This document shows, piece by piece, positions 1 through 12,576 of a stretch of 64,000 nucleotides of DNA (positions are counted from its first letter, which is position 1; each line of letters begins with the position of its first letter). The notes below the pieces were generated by a model, which searched no databases, was not told where the DNA came from, and worked only from the letters and a program-made list of their open reading frames with translations. This DNA comes from Hericium rajendrae (lineage: Eukaryota > Basidiomycota > Agaricomycetes > Russulales > Hericiaceae). The DNA is taken from positions 558,001 to 622,000 of the forward strand of contig CM065883.1 of assembly GCA_033439255.1 (NCBI GenBank), written 5' to 3'. Made by a program: the position numbers and the translations under genes.

Positions 1-1299
1 AGCGAGCATACCATAATAGGACTCGTTGCCTTTGACAAAGCTCCATCCATTCACATCAATGACCCTGCTCCGCATGCCGCCATGGCACCGCAGCATGTCA
101 AAACCACACACTCGCTGTCCGAATCCTTCGCAGATCCGCGCGGCCCAGGTCTTCTCCTCCCCGCTGAGATGAGTAATAAATCTGATGCCCGTGTCAATTC
201 AGTTGTCATCCCCATGCGCATTAGTGTGAGAGTTCTGTACCGAATTTCTTTCCCTTCCGTGTTGCGCCTGACAACTCCATCGACTACAGGGATTTGCGCG
301 TTTCGGCATGAGTGTACTCTTGCCCGACGGTGTAGACTTTGATGTCTTCCGAGTTGTCGACATCGATGAACTCCTCGTAGATATACGAGCCATCGGTGCG
401 GGGCTGATTCAGTGTTGGATCCATGTCGCTACTCTTGTTTCCGACCTGTGCAGGGTGCGTTGTGAGTAAACAAGTGGTGTACGAACGAGAGGGCTTTATA
501 CCTTGCGAAACAAGCGACGGCCGCCTCCTCCTCGGAAATAGATGTACACATTGTGATCTTCACCGCTGACTGGCTTCTCGACGAAGGGCTTCTCCATAAC
601 CTGACCGTCGATGATTATAGCGTCTCCGTCTTCTCGGAGAGTCACTTCTGGAGTGACTTGAAAGCCACCGAGTTCAATCCCAAGCTTCTTTTTCATATGT
701 TGCTTCAACTCTTCGTCGACCTTCGGGCCTCCATCTCGAGAGACCTCGAGGCGTTTTGGGGTCGGAACCTTCAGGTGATCGAGCATCTGACCGACAAGCC
801 GTCGATCCCAAAGCAGAGCTTGCGGAACAAGCTCGTTGATGCAAACGGGGTTACGGAGCTTGACATATGAAATGGCTTTATCGAGCGGGAAGTCTGTAGA
901 GAAGAACGAGATAAGGACGTCGCATCTTGGCCAGTTTTCGACATCTGCGCAACATGCCACTTCATGTGAGCAATCACGCGCACAAAAGGAAGGAAGGACT
1001 GTACCTTCATCGAGTATCACTTTGTCGCCGAACACTTTCACCTCTATGGCACCACCAGCGCGGTCCTTTATACGCGTCAGAATCTCCCGCATAGCCTTGG
1101 AGCGCGCCTTGACATCCATAGCACATACGCCCAGTACGATGGAAGGCCTGGTGCTGTCGACTAGGTGCCATAAGTCCAAATTTGAACCGGTGGGCGACGG
1201 ACTTGAAGACCGAGTAAGAATAGAGCTTGACCGGCCAGAGCGCTTCTCCGGAGATTGAAGCAATGAAAAGCGTGAAGGGCGGTCCCAATATTGTTGCAT
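1..1299 (-). CDS. VIP1: VIP1/Asp1-type diphosphoinositol pentakisphosphate kinase, N-terminal part (gene runs off the window start)
   Basis: Family role: phosphorylates IP6/IP7 to inositol pyrophosphates and controls phosphate signalling, the cytoskeleton and hyphal growth. Seen: the conserved N-terminal block with [20 protein letters not shown], then [60 protein letters not shown] and [20 protein letters not shown], which is the RimK/ATP-grasp kinase half; the histidine-phosphatase half lies outside the window. Introns fit at about 945-1004 and 446-501 and near 180-240. The first in-frame ATG is at 1299; an open frame upstream has no ATG, so a 5' exon cannot be excluded. A one-base frame slip near 290 splits the ETRKSPVVDG segment. 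The last coding exon ends near base 10 with a donor-like gtatgc. It diverges from CCC2. Confidence 0.93.
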
Positions 1300-1747
1300 A
1301 AGCGAACTGTCTATGGTGCCGGCCAGACAGGAAAAGTGTGCGTTGATAGTCGTCAAGTTCGTTACGAAGCTAGCAAATTTGGTTGGCGGTCATGAAGGTG
1401 AATGAGGCTGACTGGCGTCGGAGCGCATTCTGCAAAACTCTCGTAAGCGCCGCTCGGATCACAACTGCCGGCCCGCAAACCCCGTCCGAGACCCCGGACT
1501 AATTTCGGTGACTCTGATCAAGCAGTGACCGGGGGCCTGATGGCGCAAATTTGCCTCACACAGTGGTGAGGCATTTGTGCGCCAGCTGCTGACATCAGGG
1601 CGTGCTCATCCTGGGCTCGCCTTCACTTCCCGGTGATATAAAGATGACAATGTGCCTCCTAATGACGTCCGAACATTCCCCTTTCTTATCCGTCTTTGAA
1701 TAGTACTTACCACGTCAGACCCTTCAAAAGCTCGTGGATTCGCCAGC
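1300..1747. promoter_or_regulatory. Shared promoter between VIP1 and CCC2
   Basis: This 448-base gap separates the two divergent start codons. A TATAAA lies at 637 bases into the second kilobase (1637-1642), about 105 bases before the CCC2 ATG. An inverted repeat with arms GCCTCAC (1553-1559) and GTGAGGC (1566-1572) sits in the middle; with mismatches the pairing extends to about 1543-1582. Near 1714-1721 is CCACGTCA. Which gene these serve is inferred from distance only. Confidence 0.5.
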
Positions 1748-4700
1748 ATGGTGAGCTATAATCTCCCCGACGCCGTCCACATGGCCTCAGACGAAGAAGG
1801 AGTGGTAACCACCATCTTCATATCCAACCTCCACTGCAGCAGGTACGCACCCAATCGCCTTGCCTCTATACCATGCTTACACGACCGCAGCTGCGTTCGC
1901 ACGATAGAGGAGACCCTGGGCTCTCTGTCACCCCGTCCATCATCCGTGCACGTATCCGTCGTTTCACAGTCCGTCACCGTCCACCATCCATCAAGCTTGT
2001 CGCCCCTCGCCCTCATAGCTGCCATAGAAGATGCTGGCTTTGACCTAGCCGAGTCGCCCGTCGCAGGACCTTCTCAACTCCCCGACATTCGCGCGCGCAC
2101 GACATCCTTCCTGTCTCTTCAACGAACACGACACGTCCAGCAGTGCTCTGCATGTCAGCAGACCGTCAGCGAGGAGACCACGCCCGAAGAAAACCTTACC
2201 TTCCCCCCGTTGATGACCAAGGTGGCCCATATGTCCTTACGCTCTCCGTGGGGGGCATGACCTGCTCGTCATGCACCGGCGCTATTACCAATGCAGTCTC
2301 GGAGATCCCTGGCGTCAAGACGTGACGGTCTCGCTCCTCGGCAATTCTGCCACCGCAGTCTTGAAACATAAGGACCTTGCCACGCAGGTCGTAGAGACCA
2401 TCGAGGACATTGGTTATGAAGCCGAAGTTGTCGAGCTGCAGCCTTCGCATCCCCGGCCTGCTCCAGCCAGCGAAGCCAGTCGGCGATTTTTGCTCACACT
2501 CTCTATAGGCGGCATGACGTGTGCTTCCTGCTCGTCGACGATTACACGGTTAGTTTCGGAGCTGAAGGGAGTCTCTGAAGTGTCGATCAATTTACTTGGG
2601 AACTCTGGCTCGATGGTCATCGAACGGAAGGAGCTGCTCGACGATATTGTGGATGCTTATCGAATCTGCTGGATACGAGGCCACGGTCATGGACGTAGAG
2701 CCTATCAAATCCTCCAATGACAAGGCTCACGCTCGGCGAGAGTCACGCTCGATTCTCTTCGTGTTGAAGGCATGTTTTGCGAGTGAGTGTTGCCTCATGC
2801 TCAATGAGTGTTGGACTGATCCGACGTATCACAGACACTGTCCAGAGAAGGTTGTCAATGCTATCAAACAGCTCGATCCCGAAATCTGGTCGAGAAATCG
2901 TCCAGCGGCCATCACGATCCCATTTTCCGAGTGGCATACACGCCTTCTCTGCCGATGCTCACCGTTGCGCGACATCGTCGCCGCCGCCGAAGCCGCGAAC
3001 TACCCTGCGTTCCACGTTTCGATCCACAAGCCCGCATCCCTCGAGGACCGCGCACGCGCCATGCAAATCCACGAGCAGCGGAGTTCCTGTACCGTCTCAT
3101 CTTCGCGGTCGTCGTGGCCATACCCACCTTCATCATCGGCATCGTCTATATGAGCCTCGTCCCAAGCACCAACTCCGGCAAGATGTTCCTCATGGAGCCG
3201 ATGTGGTCTGGCAATGCGTCGAGGATCCAGTGGTCGCTGTTCTTTCTGGCCACCCCGGTCATGTTCTACAGCGCGGGGATATTCCATCGGCGCAGTCTGA
3301 AGGAGATCCATGCGCTGTGGCGGAGGGGCAGCAAGACGCCGGTCCTGAAGCGTTTTCATTCGATTCGGCAGCATGAATCTCTTGGTATGCCGAGATTCTT
3401 TTTGTACGGAGGTTCAAATTATAAACGCTGACATTCAACACAGGTTTCCTCGGGCGTTTCGGTGGCCTACTTTTCGTCCATTGTGCTGCTTGCACTTGCT
3501 GCATCGTCCCCACCGTCCCCAGACGGACATGGCGACACGACGACATACATTGATTCCGTCGTATTCTTGACCATGTTCCTGCTCATCGGTAAGCAGCGCT
3601 TTCTATTTCTATGCGCAATCGTACTGATAGTTCCGGCAGGACGTTACATGGAAGCCTACAGCAAGGGGCGCACAGCCGATGCCATCACAAGTTTAGGGAA
3701 GCTGCGGACCCGCCGAAGCGCGCCTTCTTGTCGCCAGCCGGTCAAAAATGGACTCGCCGCCGAGTTATTCGCAGACCGAAGAGGATGTCGAGAAGGGCGA
3801 TCTGGCGTTGGAGGCGGAGGATCCAGCGACACCGGGGTACACGACTGTAACGGTCTCTGTCGACATGTTGGAAGTTGGCGATGTTGTCCGTGTTCAGAAT
3901 GGCTCTTCTCCACCTGCCGACGGAACAATTATAAGCGGAGAGACAACCTTCAATGAAAGCTCGCTCACTGGAGAATCTCGGCCGATCAAGAAAATCGTTG
4001 GAGACGAAGTGTTCCTTGGAACAATCAACAATTCTCGTTCGGTGGATGTCAGAGTCAGCGCCATCGGGGGGCAGACCATGTACGCCTTCATTACTGCTGA
4101 TATAAACACCGAGCTCGAACGACTGATGTGCCTTGTCAGGCTTGATCATATTGTGAAGGTTGTTAGGGACGGACAGACGAAGCGTGCTCCTATTGAACGA
4201 GTTGCAGACCTCCTGACGGGATATTTTGTCCCGGTCGTTACCTTATTGGCGATTCTCACATGGGTCATCTGGCTGAGCCTCGGCCTTGGGGGCGTTCTCC
4301 CTCGGGATTACCTGGATAATGATGTCGGCGGCTGGCGTAAGTCACCATTCATTCGATCCAATGCGCATAGGGACTAATAAGAACATCACAGCCATATGGT
4401 CGCTGGAGTTCGCAATCGCCGTGTTCGTCGTAGCGTGCCCGTGCGGCATCGGCCTCGCCGCGCCCACCGCGCTGCTCGTCGGTTCGGGCCTGGCGGCGAA
4501 GTTCGGCATCCTCGCCAGAGGCGGCGGCGAGGCCTTCCAGGAGGCCGCGCAGCTGGACGCCATCGTGTTCGACAAGACGGGCACCCTGACACAAGGTGAT
4601 GCGCCTCGTGTCACGGACGCCGAGGTCATGTCCGACGACTCGCCGTGGAAGCGCGACGTGCTCCTCGGCATCGCCGCCGAGCTTGAGTCCGCGAGCACGC

Positions 4701-5927
4701 ACCCGCTCGCTACCGCCATCCGGGTGCATTGCGGCGAGAACGGCGCCGTGCCTAGCACAGGGACTGCCTTCGAGGAGAGTGCGGGCCGGGGCTGAAGGCG
4801 CGCTTTGAAGCGCGGCAGTGCACCGCAATCATAGGAAACGAGAAGTGGATGGAGGAGCATGGAGCCGCTGTCGGGGTGTCGGCGTCCGATCGTTTGGAGG
4901 CCTGGAAGCTTGAGGGCAAGAGTGTGGTGCTGCTGGCACTTCGCGAAGGCGTGGCGGATGCCAGCCCGAGCGTAGCGCCCTACAGGATCCTCGCCGTCTT
5001 TGCCGTTGCGGATCCGGTGCGGCCCAATGCTCGCCTGGTGGTTTCGCGCCTGCAATCGCAGGGTCTCGCGACCTGGATGATAACTGGGGATAACCTGAAG
5101 ACGGCACAGGCTGTGGCGAACTCGGTTCGGGATCCCACCGGAGAACGTTATCGCAGAGGTCCTTCCCCATGAGAAGGTGAGAATGAATGGCTTCAAGGGT
5201 TTCGGACCATGAGAGAAGTTCACTCTGCATTCCAGGCACAGAAAATACAGTGGCTTCAGCAAACTGGCGTCAAGAAGCAAAGTTCGCGTTGGCGTGGGGT
5301 TTTTGGGAAGAGGCTGAATGAACGGTGCATTGTCGCCATGATCGGCGACGGTATTAACGATGCCCCGGTGAGTACAACTTTGGAAGAGATCCTATGGAAC
5401 ATCTGTTGATCGACGGATAGGCACTGGCTGCGGCAGACGTTGCTGTTGCCGTCGGTTCAGGAAGTGAGTTCCCCGAGTTCCGTCCAACGCTGTTCAGTCG
5501 CTGACATATCTGCCCTGTCTAGGTGATGTCGCCCTGTCGAGCGCCTCCTTCATCCTCGTATCTTCGGATCTTCAATGCCTTCTGACGCTGATAGATCTCG
5601 CACGCACTGTGTTTAGACGCGTGAAATTTAATTTCGTAAGAAGACCTATTCCTCGAGATCTCGACTGTCGATAGGTTTTGCTGACAGCGTTTGTTCCGGT
5701 AGTTCTGGGCGGTCATGTATAACACAGCTGCATTGCCCATTGCAGCTGGCGTCATCTATCCGGCAGGTCACGCAAGACTTGATCCTGTTTGGGGTTCCCT
5801 TGCTATGGCATTATCGTAAGCCACAAGATGAATGCTATGTGGATCTCCACTCACCGTCATGTTTAGATCTGTATCAGTTGTCTGCAGCTCGCTCGCGCTC
5901 AAACTGTATCGTCCACCTAAGAATTGA
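1748..5927 (+). CDS. CCC2: Copper-transporting P1B-type ATPase (CCC2/ATP7-like)
   Basis: Pumps Cu(I) into the Golgi lumen to load secreted cuproenzymes such as laccases and multicopper oxidases. Seen: three to four N-terminal heavy-metal domains (HCSSC at the first exon join, GMTCSSC near 2265, GMTCASC near 2515, and a fourth MFCEHC-like one near 2775-2840); a membrane region after 3090; TGES near 3970; CPCGIGLAAPTALLVGSGLA near 4440, holding the CPC ion-binding motif; DKTGTLTQ near 4570; SASTHPLA near 4690; TGDNLKTAQ near 5085; GDGINDAP near 5345; and a C-terminal tail ending LYRPPKN. Short introns are clear, for example 1841-1891 and two after 5630. Reading needs about seven frame changes (near 2210, 2322, 2662, 2890, 3705, 4790, 5128), the densest cluster in the window. 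The domain order is complete, so I favour assembly error over decay, but a pseudogene is not excluded. Confidence 0.9.
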
Positions 5928-6061
5928 CCTGTCAGAGGCACGCTCACCTGTTTGCAGCCGTAGTGTAGCGGTCACCCATCGGTACCTGTACAAGCGGATA
6001 ATATATTTTTGACAACATGAACACATACATACAACAATGTTTCCAACTGCACACAGCTGTG

Positions 6062-9000
6062 CTACCTCTGTTGAGAATGATCCTTTTTCGCCCTGTAAAA
6101 GTCTGAAAACGATAAACGGATCCCAAGAAATCGACAATCGAGATCGGAATGGCTTTGCAGCCCATGAACAATTGCTTGCGTCTTCTCTGAAAATGCGGCG
6201 CTGTAATCTTTGATTTGCTGCAGAATACGAGATAGCTGGTCCGTCGACTGTGCCGTGCTGCCTGGTTGATGCCCAGTAAAGACACCCTGACGGACAATGT
6301 GAGTCGGCGAAGCAGTAAAATTTGCATACATGAACAGACTCACTCGCTGGTCGTCCCGTTCGGCATCTCGCCTTGCGGACTCAGTAAGGCAGTAATTATA
6401 GAAGTTATCCTGCAAGTAGTCAATCACCGATTTAGATTGCCGTCAAATTCAACCTACCGCGGCATCACGAAATTGCAAGATGGTCGTGAAGGCATCTCGC
6501 ACTTGATTGAGCATGGTCTCCTTCTCAAAAAGTCAGAGTGAAGGGAGATGGCAGTTGACATGCCAGCGCACCTCTCTACCCGTCTTCGAGCTAATAAGAA
6601 GGATTTTTCGGACCATACGGTCCAGATATGATCGATGGGCGCCGATGAGGGCGTCCAAGTCGCCCTCTTTCTCATGTATGAAGTCAAGAAGATTCTTCCA
6701 GGAACACTCGATGACGTCGAGCTGGCAGTATGCCTCCATCTGCCGGATGAAATGTATCATCTCAGCAACAACCAGCCGGATCTGGTGCCATTCATGTTCC
6801 AAATCTAAAAGACGTGAGATGAAACCCAAACACCGGGGACAGGTAGAGCCCACCGGCAGATGAATGAACACCCTTGTGCCGCTCACGACTCTCATCCAAC
6901 TCTTCGTGAGAGTGCTCTCGATGCGCTTGATCTTCCAAAGATGATTGAACAGTTTCAGGTACTTGATCATCGACTCAGGATCCAACACGGTGTCGATAGG
7001 CGCGTCGACCTTGTACTCCAGGGTGAAAACATCCCAACCAATTTCGCCATGGGTATACTCGAGCATGCGCGCGTCGAGGCGGCGAAGAACGTCCGGTGGA
7101 TCGTTCTGAGCATTGGATGAGCGGATGGCTGTCTCCAGAGTAGCTGTCAAGTTGTGCCTGTACAACGCATTAGCCGGTCGGGATAAATTTGGCCTGGGGA
7201 CTAAGGTTTTAAATTCAGCGCCAAGAGGACGAATATGTACGGACGTACCCAAGGGCCTCCATTAATTGTTCGGCGAAGTCTCCATGGCCCAAAAACAGGT
7301 AGTTCTTCAATGCCTGCAGATGATCCAGGAGCCGGAATTTCTCAAAGAAGACATCAAAGAGGCGCTGGCTTGCGATTCGATACGCAGCATCAATAGAGCG
7401 CTCCAACCCTGAAATATCGCTGTACTGAAGAGCTATCCCGACATGAGCCGCAATGTTAGCATGCAATTAAAAGAGGAACTCACTGTCACCAGTCATATTC
7501 AATTTCTCCCTGGTCGCGATCCAGTCGGTATCGTGGCAACTGTACCGAATGAAATTTAAACTTTTCCCCGTGGAAAATATCTATTGCAGCATGTGAGATG
7601 CAGATAAGTAGGCCGGTTGATCCGGAGCGCACCTTCCTGCCGAAGCCTTCCCCCACAAATGTCGGCAGCATTTCCTTTTGGAACTGGTACTTTCCTTCCC
7701 ACAGTCTGAGGCCGCTCTCCCTTTCCCCAGAAAGGTCGTCGTTATCGCCCGCGAGGCCACCGAAGCCTCCATCACCGGAGAGTTGACCAAATCCGCCGGA
7801 AGGATGTATGTATTGCAAGTGTGCAAGTTCTGGGTCCACGGCGACGAAAAATTCCGTGTATGGATCGTGGAGCTCGCCCGAGAAAAGCCATTTATGAAGC
7901 GTCTCGAAAAAGGGCTTTGAAACCTGGTGCCATTGTCAGTCGGACGCAAGGACTGGCAACGAAGCGTGGGTACCTCCTCTAGTAATTGATCTGTAAATCG
8001 CCTCACAAAGGGGTCTCCGTTCTCCGCATAGCTATGAATCAAGTTGACCAGGGCGCCACCGTGCATGTCTTGAAGACATTAGAACGAGGCAAGATCTACG
8101 ATTGATGTCATACCTCTGGCAGCCTTCACACACACGCTCATCATCCGCATTCGCAGTCTCCAGTCGTTCACCCAAACGTCAAGACGTTTTAATGTTAGCC
8201 CGCTTTCAGCCAGGCGGATGTCGGAGTCGTCGTTCATGACATTCATAGCCGCGTCGTCGGCCGAGGATGGCTTGAGTAAGGTCGCCATTTGCGATTCCAG
8301 CACGGCAATTAGTCGATAATATTCGGTCAGCTGCGATTGTAAGTGATGACAAAGGCTTTGTTCGATCATCCCTATACCTGGCTTTCGTTCTTGTTCCTGA
8401 ACGTATGTGTCGACCAGGGTATACAAATGACCGACTTCGTACAGCCTGTGGATCAGTGCTTTCGTCGGGGCAGGTATAATGTGTCCCTTAAATCCAGGTG
8501 AGACCTCAACTTTATTCCAGGCAGACAACCTTACATTGTCCTCTATGAACACGAGTTGCATGCTCTGCTCGTCATTATTCACACCGGAGAATTGAATATA
8601 TTTGCCGGAAATACCCTGCAGAAGATAGAGTGTATCTCGTAAAAGCAAATCTTCTGAGAGATGAGGTCTTCCTAACGAGAAAAGTAGATATTATGGAGTC
8701 TATAGCACAAATTCGAGTTGTACTTACCACTTCGGATACGATACTCTCGCAAGATATCAGCTTTTGATTTGCCCTTTGGTTTCGGGGAGGGGATTGAAGC
8801 GATAGGAACTGGGTTTGGGGCGGTGCGCATCGGCGGTGGCGGAGCAAGAGACGGCAAGAAAGACGATCTGGCGGCTTGGGGTCGAGAGGAAGATGCTAAC
8901 GCATGTAGGAAAAGCAAGCAGTCCGGCTTCCTAGCTAGAACCGGCTGTTGCATAATTTGTAAGGCCTCTCGCAAAGGGATGCCGAGCGCAAATACCTGAT

Positions 9001-9472
9001 CAAGCAGCCGTGATAGTAGATTGGTGAACTGTAATGAGGAGACGCCATCGGGACGCGTTTGTGCAACTGAATTAGACGACAATTAGACTAGTATAACTTT
9101 ATAGTGAAAAGAACGGACGATGGCGCTTCACAAGTTCAGACAGATGTCCGACGTCTGTCTCGGTCGCTTGACCGATACGGCTAGAACATGGGTTAACCAA
9201 AGGCTGATGCAGCGCGCCTACGGCGTATGCAAGGCCGTGCGTACCTGTTGAGAATGTCGGTGCAATGCAAAATTAACTCATTCTTCAGAGCATCGCTTTG
9301 TCTCGCCTGTGGTATGTGCGAAAGAATGAGAGACTCGAGGGACAATTGTGAAGATGGCATGGGAGAGAGGAAGATGCCAGATCCGGCGCGTCGACGCGTC
9401 GAGGGCGCTGGTTGTGCTGGAATTGACTCCGACGCGTCCACTCTTCTTATTTCCTCGGACTCGGAATCGCAT
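6062..9472 (-). CDS. SPC98: Gamma-tubulin complex component 3 (GCP3/Spc98/Alp6)
   Basis: A core subunit of the gamma-tubulin small complex that nucleates microtubules at the spindle pole body. Seen, N to C: a proline-rich linker (LAPPPPMRTAPNPVPIASIP near 8860); the GRIP1 region with LLLRDTLYLLQGISGKYIQF near 8610, QSLCHHLQSQLTEYYRLIAV and GDPFVRRFTDQLLEEVSKPF; LLDHLQALKNYLFLGHGDFA near 7320; the GRIP2 region with RPANALYRHNLTATLETAIR, GWDVFTLEYKVDAPIDTVLD and ECSWKNLLDFIHEKEGDLDA; and the tail CRFLGIRLSFSDFYRAKKD. LLLRDTLYLLQGISGK and the C-terminal end match GCP3 rather than GCP2. Many short introns interrupt it. The start is unresolved: the first exon frame (DASESIPAQPAP) is open from about 9500 but has no in-frame ATG; the nearest ATG is at 9472 in another frame, which suggests one more indel. 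It is convergent with CCC2, with only 134 bases between stops. Confidence 0.92.
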
Positions 9473-9988
9473 CTGCCGTCATCATCTACAGCGCCAGCTT
9501 TCTACTTCTGTCCTTCCAGATCGCCCTTTATTATGCCTGTCAGCATCTGCTCCCTGCATCCTTGCCACTTCCGCACTACAAACACCTCTCGGACAGCCTT
9601 GTCATGATCACCAACACAACAATCAGTAGTGTCGACATAGCCGGTCCTTCTCTCCCTATAGTATATCGCCCTGAACGATTCTTCCATGGATGGGGAATTG
9701 CCGTTCTCTCACGCATCATCCATCATGAATTGGAGACGTCAGATGAGATCCGCGGAGTTTGTCGACTGCATCTCTTCGATTCGAGCATGCAGCCGGATGC
9801 GCAAATGGCAGTTCTGAATCTGTGCCCCTTTGTGGACCCCACGCATAAAAAAGAAGTTAGTACACCGAACTGCCTCAGTGCCTTGACAAGAGCCTCCATA
9901 AGCCTCTGCTGTCGCGCTCAATCTTCATCTTCCCCGTCCTCTGTCGTCTTCGTGATCCGTATTGCTTTATAACCCACTGTGGCCATCA
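9473..9988. promoter_or_regulatory. Divergent intergenic region, GCP3 / acyl-CoA ligase
   Basis: About 515 bases between the two 5' ends. Short open frames here (for example 9562-9972 on the plus strand) show no recognisable domain and no family resemblance, so I treat the stretch as promoter and 5' leader. Confidence 0.4.
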
Positions 9989-12576
9989 ATGACGTGGATT
10001 CCTAAGCTATCGCTTTCTGAGGGTGCGTAACAACTTTATTCGTTCGTACTATTTCCAGTTGACCACGCTGTGCAGCAACGGCGAAACTATGCGCTCCCGG
10101 GCAGATGCACGAGCTTGAGACGCGTCTCGTCGACGGTCGGGTTCAGCGAGTGTACAAGAACCTTTGGCCTTCCCTCCGTCACTTCTGGTTATGGGCCACT
10201 AGTCAATACCGGGATCTAACGTACATAGTATTTGAGGGTCGCAGGTTGTCTTATGGAGAGGCCTTCCAACGCTCATTGAAGGCTGCATCGATATTCAAAC
10301 ACGTGTACGGGGTCCGGAAGGGAAACAGAGTTGTCATATGCTCCCGTAATTTCTCGGACTATCTTGTAGCTTTCTGGGCTTGTCATGTCATTGGAGCCGT
10401 GCCTGTTCTAGTGAATGCGTGAGTGCTTTATTGAAACCTATAATTATATTATGTGAACGCCTCTCTGCTACAGCTGGCTCCCATTAGAACCTACGAGGCA
10501 TTGTTTTATACGCACGCAATGCAAGCTAGCAATAGTCGATCCTGAGCGTGCGGATATGCTAGAGCATGATGCACTTTCAATAGCAAAGGAAGCAGGAAGT
10601 ACCGCAATTCTCGTTTGGGAACACCGCGAAGGGAAGGGCGAGTGGAAGGGAATGAGTCTCTGGTCGGAAATCATGGATTCATACAAGGGTGATGCTCGTC
10701 AGATATTGGAGGAAAACCCGGATCTTTCGCCCGAGGATAATGCGATTGTAATTTTCACCTCGGGAACGTGAGTGTTCGCGTCAACTGTTAGTCGCAGCAA
10801 CCTATTCTAATATATGAACTTCAGGACAGGTTTACCGAAAGGAGTGCTGAGTACCCATCGCATGTTCCTGACGAATCTGTTCAATGTGGGCCCAAAGTTT
10901 TATTCGGGAAACGATTCGCTAATTTTGGGTGAGGCAGGTTCTCGCTTCATCTAGGCGAGCACTCCTCCGCCGAGGAGATGTCCTCCCTTCGCTGCCAGGC
11001 GCGCCGTCTAACGTCCCTCAAGCTGCTATTCTCGTTTCTGTGCCCCTGTTCCACGTTACTGGTAGCACGAGCTTGTCGGTGTGTTTCCCGGTAAAATTTG
11101 CCTTGTTTGTCTGGCCTAACTCCCTCGATTAGATGATTGCTACATTCGGCGGCATGAAGGTTGTGTTCATGAGGAAATGGATACCAGATGAAGGTGGGTG
11201 AACCGTGTCTATTTTGTATTCTCGGTGCTAATATCAAGTCCAGGCGCAAGGTCTGCATATCCCGATGATCTATAGTACTACCACTCGCTGAGACATTCTC
11301 ATTCAGGTTGATCAAGAAAGAGAACATCACGCTCGCCGGGGGGTAAATTATTCCTTTAAACGCTCAGGTCTTTGTCTTCTGAGCTTCATTCTGCACAGTG
11401 TACCATCCATGGTCTCGGACCTGATCAACAGTGCCTCTGGATCTCTTCCGTTGACTGGCCTTCTCTTTGGAGGAGCACCTGCACCTGATTGGCTAGTCGA
11501 GAGCTCTCGTACTGCATTCCCAGTGCCGTCATGTATGAACGCTTTTCCCCCAGTTGGCAACTAAGCTCATTTCAGTAATGGACTATCAGGAGCCAGGCGT
11601 ACGGCCTCACAGAAACCAACAGTGTTGCTGTCGGATTTGCTGGCGAGGACTATGCGGCTAGGCCAACGAGCGCGTGCGTCACTTCCGCTGTCCTTAGCTG
11701 TAGAAGTATTGGCTCACAACGTCACCAGAGGCCTTGCAGCACCTGTGTGCGACATCCTAATCGTCAAGGACGACAAAGTAGTTCCGCCTGGGGAAATGGG
11801 TGAAGTGTGGCTGTGGGTGTCATCCTATCCTGCCCAGGCGAGGTGCTGAATTACTGATTAGGAGAGGGCCGAATGTCATGAAAGGATACTGGGGGGATGC
11901 AGGTGCGCCTATTATAGAGTATCGTTCCTGGGGTAGGCCTGAAGTATCGCGACTAGCTGCTACGGCCGCCGCGATAACCCAGGATGGTTGGCTTAGGACA
12001 GGCGACATCGGATATGTGGACCATGAGGGATTCTTATACATTCGCGATCGCAGTATGTCAAATCTTCTTTTTCGACCGACACTTCACCTCACCTTTACAT
12101 AGTCAAGGACCTTATTATTCGGGGAGGGGAGAACATCGACTCGGTTTCTGTTGAGAACGCAGTCTCGGCGGACGACCGACTGCTCGAGGTGGCAGCCGTA
12201 GCGGTGCCTGACAAGAAATTAAATGAACTTGTGTCAGTCGTCGTATCTGTGAAGCCTGGCATACCATGGCAAAGTCAAAGAGGAAGAGGTAATAGACATT
12301 GCTCGTAAGAGGTAAGGTAGTCAGGCTATCTGCAAATTCGGTCATTAAGTCCGTCTCTTCAGGCTTCCCAGATTCGCGGTGCCTGTTATGATTTTGTTCT
12401 CTGAGGACAGGCTGCGTATGTCATAATTTGCATGATGCAAGTCAACGTATTGACCCTTATTCATAGCTCGGAACCCAGCTGGCAAGATACTGAAGAATGA
12501 ACTTCGTAAGGTCGCTAGAGCAGAGTGGGAGAAAAGGTTGTCGAGCGGCAAGACCGCAGAGTCATCGAAACTCTAG
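9989..12576 (+). CDS. AMP-dependent acyl-CoA synthetase/ligase (ANL superfamily)
   Basis: Activates a carboxylic acid to an acyl-adenylate and then a CoA thioester; the substrate cannot be told from sequence (fatty, aromatic or coumarate-like acids are all handled in this family). Seen: start [12 protein letters not shown]-domain with [21 protein letters not shown]-loop [18 protein letters not shown], split by an intron near 10769-10825; VPLFHVTGS near 11042; [12 protein letters not shown] near 11465; [15 protein letters not shown] near 11595; [20 protein letters not shown] near 11980; [20 protein letters not shown] near 12105; and a C-terminal [12 protein letters not shown] carrying the catalytic lysine, ending ESSKL. 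The final SKL is a canonical peroxisomal targeting signal 1, so the enzyme probably works in peroxisomes. Frame slips are seen near 10103 and 12262. Confidence 0.9.

Noticed and set aside
1007-1288. Open frame overlapping the VIP1 first exon
   Set aside because: Same strand but another frame across a strongly conserved kinase exon; a shadow.
1300-1356. Upstream extension of VIP1 to a TTG at 1356
   Set aside because: A nuclear fungal gene is unlikely to start at TTG; the first in-frame ATG is at 1299.
1714-1721. CCACGTCA near CCC2 as an unfolded-protein-response element
   Set aside because: A single 8-base match in 64 kb is expected by chance about twice; unlike the GRP94 promoter there is no cluster.
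5957-5998. tRNA-like stretch (GTAGTGTAGCGGTCAC resembling an A box)
   Set aside because: No B box (GGTTCGAATCC type) or acceptor-stem pairing follows within tRNA distance.
9562-9972. 136-codon open frame between GCP3 and the ligase
   Set aside because: No domain, no plausible splice sites and it lies in a divergent promoter.
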